DNA from: an uncultured Muribaculaceae bacterium
GTDB taxonomy: Bacteria > Bacteroidota > Bacteroidia > Bacteroidales > Muribaculaceae
Direction: 5' to 3'
Assembly: GCA_947644475.1 (NCBI GenBank)
Contig: CANRZQ010000086.1
Span: 1 to 9,924 of the forward strand
Length of the DNA: 9,924 bases
Under the pieces are notes generated by a model, which was given only the letters and a program-made list of their open reading frames with translations, made no database searches and was not told where the DNA came from. Position 1 is the stretch's first letter, and each line of letters opens with the position of its first letter. Shown in pieces: positions 6,951 through 9,924 of this stretch. Made by a program: the position numbers and the translations under genes.

Positions 6951-7930
6951 AAGGAAGGGAGAATGTCGCGTTCTACATGATTTATTATGTCCATTAATTC
7001 ATCCAGAGTGTCGGCCCGGAGCATCGCTATGCGTGTTTCCCGGAAATTGGGTATCCCTTTGAAAAGCGGACATACGGCAAGATGCCGGCGGATATGGAGT
7101 ATTCCGCGGTATTCATCGATGCGGCCCACCGATTCAATAATCTGGCGGCGCACGATGGCAAATTTTTCGGCTAATGTTGGCGGCGTGAACTCTTTGCCTG
7201 AAACGGCGGCCTTGATTTCACGGAACACCCATGGCGCGCCTATCGATGCACGGCCAACCATGATGCCGTCGACACCCGATTCAAAAGCACGCGCGGCCGT
7301 CTCGCCCGACACTATGTCGCCATTGCCGATTACGGGGATGGTGAGGCGCGGATTTGCCTTTACGGCCGCTATGGTGTTCCAGTCGGCCGCGCCGGTATAC
7401 ATTTGCGACCGCGTGCGGCCATGCACGGTCAGTGCCGCGATGCCGCAGTCTTGAAGTTGCTCAGCCAGTTCTACAATTATCTTGGAGTTGCAGTCCCAGC
7501 CCAGGCGCGTCTTTACCGTCACCGGCAGTTTCACGGCGTCTACCACGGCGCGGGTTATCTCGAGCATCTTCGGCACATCGCGCAGCAGTCCGGCTCCTGC
7601 GCCTTTGCCGGCCACTTTCTTTACCGGGCATCCGAAGTTTATGTCAATAAGGTCGGGGCCGGCCTTTTCGGCAATAAGCGCGGCTTCTGTCATTGGCCCC
7701 GGTTCTCGGCCGTAAATCTGGATGGCGGTGGGCCGCTCGGCCGCATTGATGTGCAGTTTGCGGGTGGTGGCGGCGATGTCGCGGATAAGCGCGTCGGCGG
7801 AGACAAATTCGGTATACGTCATGTCGGCCCCCTGTTCCTTGCAAATCAGGCGGAACGACTCGTCGGTGACGTCTTCCATCGGGGCAAGCATCACCGGACG
7901 TTCTCCAAGATCAATATTGCCGATAGTCAT
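6947..7930 (-). CDS. dus: tRNA dihydrouridine synthase, DusB/NifR3 type
   Basis: FMN- and NADPH-dependent enzyme that reduces uridine to dihydrouridine in the D-loop of tRNAs in the cytosol. From the ATG at 7928-7930 it has 327 residues, a normal length, beginning MTIGNIDLGERPVMLAPMED. An in-frame TTG at 7961-7963 would add 11 unconserved residues and is less likely. DINFGCPVKKV (97-107) contains the catalytic Cys101; GKGAGAGLL (108-116), TVKTRLGW (138-145), HGRTRSQMYTG (170-180) and IGNGDI (201-206) are flavin- and RNA-contact motifs of the TIM barrel. VDGIMVGRASIGAPW (220-234) is also typical. The small helical domain follows, with RRHLAV at 281-286. It starts 42 nt after the FKBP gene and overlaps the next gene by 4 nt. 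Which uridine it modifies cannot be read from sequence. Confidence 0.95.
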   Translation of the reverse strand: MTIGNIDLGERPVMLAPMEDVTDESFRLICKEQGADMTYTEFVSADALIRDIAATTRKLHINAAERPTAIQIYGREPGPMTEAALIAEKAGPDLIDINFGCPVKKVAGKGAGAGLLRDVPKMLEITRAVVDAVKLPVTVKTRLGWDCNSKIIVELAEQLQDCGIAALTVHGRTRSQMYTGAADWNTIAAVKANPRLTIPVIGNGDIVSGETAARAFESGVDGIMVGRASIGAPWVFREIKAAVSGKEFTPPTLAEKFAIVRRQIIESVGRIDEYRGILHIRRHLAVCPLFKGIPNFRETRIAMLRADTLDELMDIINHVERDILPSL

Positions 7931-7956
7931 GTCTTGATTGTTCTGGAAATTGTCTC

Positions 7957-7971
7957 CCGGCAATCAGCCGG
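7957..7971 (-). other. Short hairpin just after the FKBP stop codon
   Basis: CCGGC (minus strand, 7967-7971) pairs perfectly with GCCGG (7957-7961) around a 5-base loop, starting 1 nt after the FKBP TAA. No U-run follows, so it is not a standard terminator; it may slightly slow polymerase or protect upstream mRNA, or be chance. It occupies part of the 42-nt gap before dus. Confidence 0.3.
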
Positions 7972-7972
7972 A

Positions 7973-8542
7973 TTATTTCGGGTTTTTCTCGTAATCGGCT
8001 ATGTTTACCAGCCCTATCTGGTAGCGCAGGGCAGAGTAGGGGACTACGCCCGAACTTGTCGATGCGCCGTAAGCCTGCTCGTAAGGTATTATCACCTCGG
8101 CTGTGTCGCCCACGCGCATATCCTCGAGGGCTATGGTCCATCCCGGAATCACGGATGAAAGTTGCGTGCGGAATATGGCCGGGCCATAGAGAGAGTTGTT
8201 GTACGATGAGTCGAGCGGAGTGCCGTCGTAATAGTGGACTATATAGCGGGTGTCGACTGTCGAGGTGTACATCGGCGAGAGTTTGCCCTCGGTTTTGCTT
8301 CGGTCATTATAATAATGTATGAGCACGAAAGCAGCCGGGTCCCATTCCGGCACTATTGTTTTGTAGTAAGGGTTTCCTGCCGCGTCTTTTTTGCCTTGGA
8401 GTTCGGCGAGCCAGTTGTCGTTTTCGATACGCCATTTTTCGTACACCGACCATATGTCCTGGTCATCGTCATCGTTGCACGATGAAATCCAGGGCATAGC
8501 CAAGGCGCAGAGGAGCAGCGTTATAATAGGATATTTTTTCAT
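7973..8542 (-). CDS. FKBP-type peptidyl-prolyl isomerase, probable surface lipoprotein
   Basis: A 189-residue lipoprotein with a C-terminal FKBP domain that speeds cis-trans isomerisation at prolyl bonds, so it probably helps fold envelope or exported proteins. The signal peptide ends in a lipobox-like WISSC with the lipidated cysteine at 22. The next residues, NDDDDQD, resemble the acidic export signal that sends Bacteroides lipoproteins to the cell surface. Residues about 30-95 are an unassigned spacer. The FKBP core (about 98-182) has DGTPLDSSY (106-114), the active-site VIPGW (131-135), LEDMRVGD (139-146), IPYEQAYG (152-159) and a GVVPYSALRYQIGLVNI ending that matches the family's last strands. 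The key pocket residues Val131, Ile132 and Trp135 are kept. Its ATG shares one base with the lemA stop (TAATG), indicating coupling. Confidence 0.93.
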   Translation of the reverse strand: MKKYPIITLLLCALAMPWISSCNDDDDQDIWSVYEKWRIENDNWLAELQGKKDAAGNPYYKTIVPEWDPAAFVLIHYYNDRSKTEGKLSPMYTSTVDTRYIVHYYDGTPLDSSYNNSLYGPAIFRTQLSSVIPGWTIALEDMRVGDTAEVIIPYEQAYGASTSSGVVPYSALRYQIGLVNIADYEKNPK

Positions 8543-9156
8543 TAAAATTGTACTTTGGGGGCGTTTTGAGCATCACGGTCGGCTTGGAACTGGGGCTTTG
8601 CATCGAATCCGAAAATCGAAGCCCAGATTTTGGCGGGGAAGCGTTTGACACTCAGGTTATAGTCCTTTACTATGTCGATGTAGCGGGTGCGGGCCGTGGC
8701 TATGCGGTTCTCGGTGCCTTCGAGTTGAACTTGGAGGTCGCGGAACTGCTGGTCGGCTTTCAGGTCGGGATATGCCTCGCGCACAGCGTTTACATAGATG
8801 CTGAGCGCGCGGTTGAGGTCGGCCTGCGCCTGGTTGTACTGCTCAAACTGTTGGGCATCGGGCAGCGCCTCGGTCTGGGGCTGCAATCCCTGCGCCGTGT
8901 TGTAAGCGTCGGAAAGTCCGGCGCGGGCGCGCGTCACGTTCTCAAACGTCTCGCTTTCGTGTTTGGCGTAGCCCTTGACGGTCTCGACAAGGTTGGGGAT
9001 AAGGTCGAACCGGCGCTGGTACTGGTTCTGAACCTCGCCCCATGCGCTTTCCACTTCTTGGTCGGCGGTTGTCATCTTGTTGTAGGTTGAGCATCCGTTG
9101 GAGCCAAGCAATATTACAACAAGGGCGACAACAGCTAAAATGATGATTTTTTTCAT
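8542..9156 (-). CDS. lemA: LemA family membrane protein
   Basis: A 204-residue LemA-family protein of normal length: one N-terminal hydrophobic segment (about 4-18), then a long helical domain expected to form a coiled-coil bundle outside the membrane. Family signatures are VQNQYQRRFDLIPNLVETVKGYA-like residues 42-64, in which Arg48-Arg49, Asp51 and Pro54 are the usual conserved positions, and YPDLKAD (129-135) followed by LEGTENRIATARTRY (145-159). The biochemical role is not established; LemA proteins often sit beside TPM-domain or protease genes, neither of which is seen here. Cys22 follows the hydrophobic segment, but S-N-G before it is a weak lipobox, so a lipoprotein is only possible. 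It starts 12 nt after glyS and overlaps the FKBP gene by 1 base. Confidence 0.94.
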   Translation of the reverse strand: MKKIIILAVVALVVILLGSNGCSTYNKMTTADQEVESAWGEVQNQYQRRFDLIPNLVETVKGYAKHESETFENVTRARAGLSDAYNTAQGLQPQTEALPDAQQFEQYNQAQADLNRALSIYVNAVREAYPDLKADQQFRDLQVQLEGTENRIATARTRYIDIVKDYNLSVKRFPAKIWASIFGFDAKPQFQADRDAQNAPKVQF

Positions 9157-9168
9157 TGAGGAGAATGT

Positions 9169-9924
9169 TTATTTGTTGATTTTACGAAGAAGCGACGGCA
9201 GGCTCACCTGGTCGTGGATCAGGCGATGCAGGTCGGCTATGGCCACACGTTCCTGCTGCATTGAGTCGCGGTGGCGGAGTGTCACGGTGTTGTCCTCGAG
9301 GGTCTGGTGGTCGACGGTGATGCAGAAGGGGGTGCCGATTGCGTCCTGGCGGCGGTAGCGGCGGCCGATAGCATCTTTTTCCTCGTAGTGAGTGGTGAAG
9401 TCGAATTTGAGGTCGTCGACTATTTCACGGGCTTTTTCAGGAAGGCCGTCTTTGCGTACGAGAGGCAGCACGGCGCATTTCACAGGAGCGAGGGCGGCCG
9501 GAAGGTGGAGCACCACGCGTGTCTCGCCGTTTTCGAGCGGCTGTTCCTCATACGACGAGCAGAGCACCGACAGGAACATGCGGTCGACGCCAATCGAGGT
9601 CTCAATCACATACGGGGTGTAACTTTCGTTGAGTTCCGGGTCGAAATACTGGATTTTTTTGCCTGAGAATTTCTCATGCTGCGAAAGGTCGAAATTGGTG
9701 CGTGAATGTATGCCTTCCACTTCCTTGAAGCCGAAGGGCATCTGGAACTCGATGTCGGTGGCGGCGTTGGCATAGTGGGCGAGTTTCTCGTGGTCGTGAT
9801 AGCGGTATTTCTCATCGCCGAGGCCAAGGGCCTTGTGCCAGCTGAGACGCCATTCCTTCCAGTACTTGAACCATTCCATTTCCTGGCCGGGGCGTACGAA
9901 GAACTGCATTTCCATCTGCTCGAA
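9169..9924 (-). CDS. glyS: Glycyl-tRNA synthetase (single-chain, alpha2 type), 5' end outside window
   Basis: Class II aminoacyl-tRNA synthetase joining glycine to tRNA-Gly in the cytosol. The last 251 residues are visible, beginning FEQMEMQFFVRPG; the catalytic N-terminal part lies beyond the window. This is the homodimeric form shared with archaea and eukaryotes, not the alpha2beta2 form of E. coli. EFQMPFG (about 59-65 of the fragment) and GIHSRTNFDL (71-80) belong to the active site; ETSIGVDRMFLSVL is class II motif 3 with its ATP-binding Arg. The C-terminal anticodon-binding domain follows, from LHLPAALAPVKCAVLPL to the end, including GRRYRRQDAIGTPFCITVD. The homodimer's usual short C-terminal end is kept. 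Only 12 nt separate it from lemA, so it probably leads the operon. The gene may be named glyQS in some databases. Confidence 0.95.
   Translation of the reverse strand, partial: FEQMEMQFFVRPGQEMEWFKYWKEWRLSWHKALGLGDEKYRYHDHEKLAHYANAATDIEFQMPFGFKEVEGIHSRTNFDLSQHEKFSGKKIQYFDPELNESYTPYVIETSIGVDRMFLSVLCSSYEEQPLENGETRVVLHLPAALAPVKCAVLPLVRKDGLPEKAREIVDDLKFDFTTHYEEKDAIGRRYRRQDAIGTPFCITVDHQTLEDNTVTLRHRDSMQQERVAIADLHRLIHDQVSLPSLLRKINK

Noticed and set aside
7931..7963. Longer dus start at TTG 7961-7963
   Set aside because: The added 11 residues look unrelated to the family; the ATG at 7928-7930 gives the standard MxIGNIDLGxRP N-terminus.
7403..8158. Long plus-strand open frame of 251 residues opposite dus and the FKBP gene
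   Set aside because: It is the antisense shadow of two well-supported genes, spans their junction, and shows no domain; GC-rich codon structure explains it.
8548..9090. Plus-strand open frame of 180 residues opposite lemA
   Set aside because: Antisense shadow of a well-matched LemA gene, with no promoter or domain of its own.

Overview
The window looks like a core-genome segment from a Bacteroidota chromosome, most likely order Bacteroidales (a Muribaculaceae-like genome is possible, but the family assignment is a guess). The reasons are a DUF2807 'head GIN' protein, a single-chain eukaryote/archaea-type glycyl-tRNA synthetase, a surface lipoprotein with the Bacteroides-style acidic export signal, a TAnnTTTG promoter, no Shine-Dalgarno-like sequence before the start codons, and fairly GC-rich coding DNA. 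All ten recognised genes lie on the minus strand, so transcription runs from high to low coordinates. No gene-free stretch exceeds 100 bases. I see no tRNA, rRNA, CRISPR array, insertion sequence, phage gene or other sign of a mobile element.

Right-hand block (9924 down to 4761): a tightly packed run reading 3' end of glyS (glycyl-tRNA synthetase), lemA, an FKBP-type prolyl isomerase lipoprotein, a DusB-type tRNA dihydrouridine synthase, a DUF2807 envelope protein and a Wzx/TuaB-like polysaccharide flippase. Spacings are 12, -1, 42, -4 and about 0-75 nt, so this is probably one operon mixing translation genes (glyS, dus) with envelope genes.

Left-hand block (4690 down to 1): a good Bacteroidota promoter at 4717-4748 starts a second unit. 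It holds a free-standing DsbD alpha-domain protein, full-length DsbD (alpha domain, eight-helix membrane domain, C-terminal thioredoxin domain) and MazG (overlapping dsbD by 4 nt). After a 90-nt gap with an elaborate inverted repeat comes topB, a type IA topoisomerase cut by the window edge. The first two genes form a periplasmic thiol-reduction module; mazG and topB are housekeeping genes.

I did not find a convincing new biological system. The points most worth a second look are the nested palindrome between mazG and topB (1386-1440), the flippase gene with no usable start codon although its conserved N-terminus reads on from the preceding TAG stop (6162-6242), the extra stand-alone DsbD alpha domain, and the likely surface-exposed FKBP lipoprotein.
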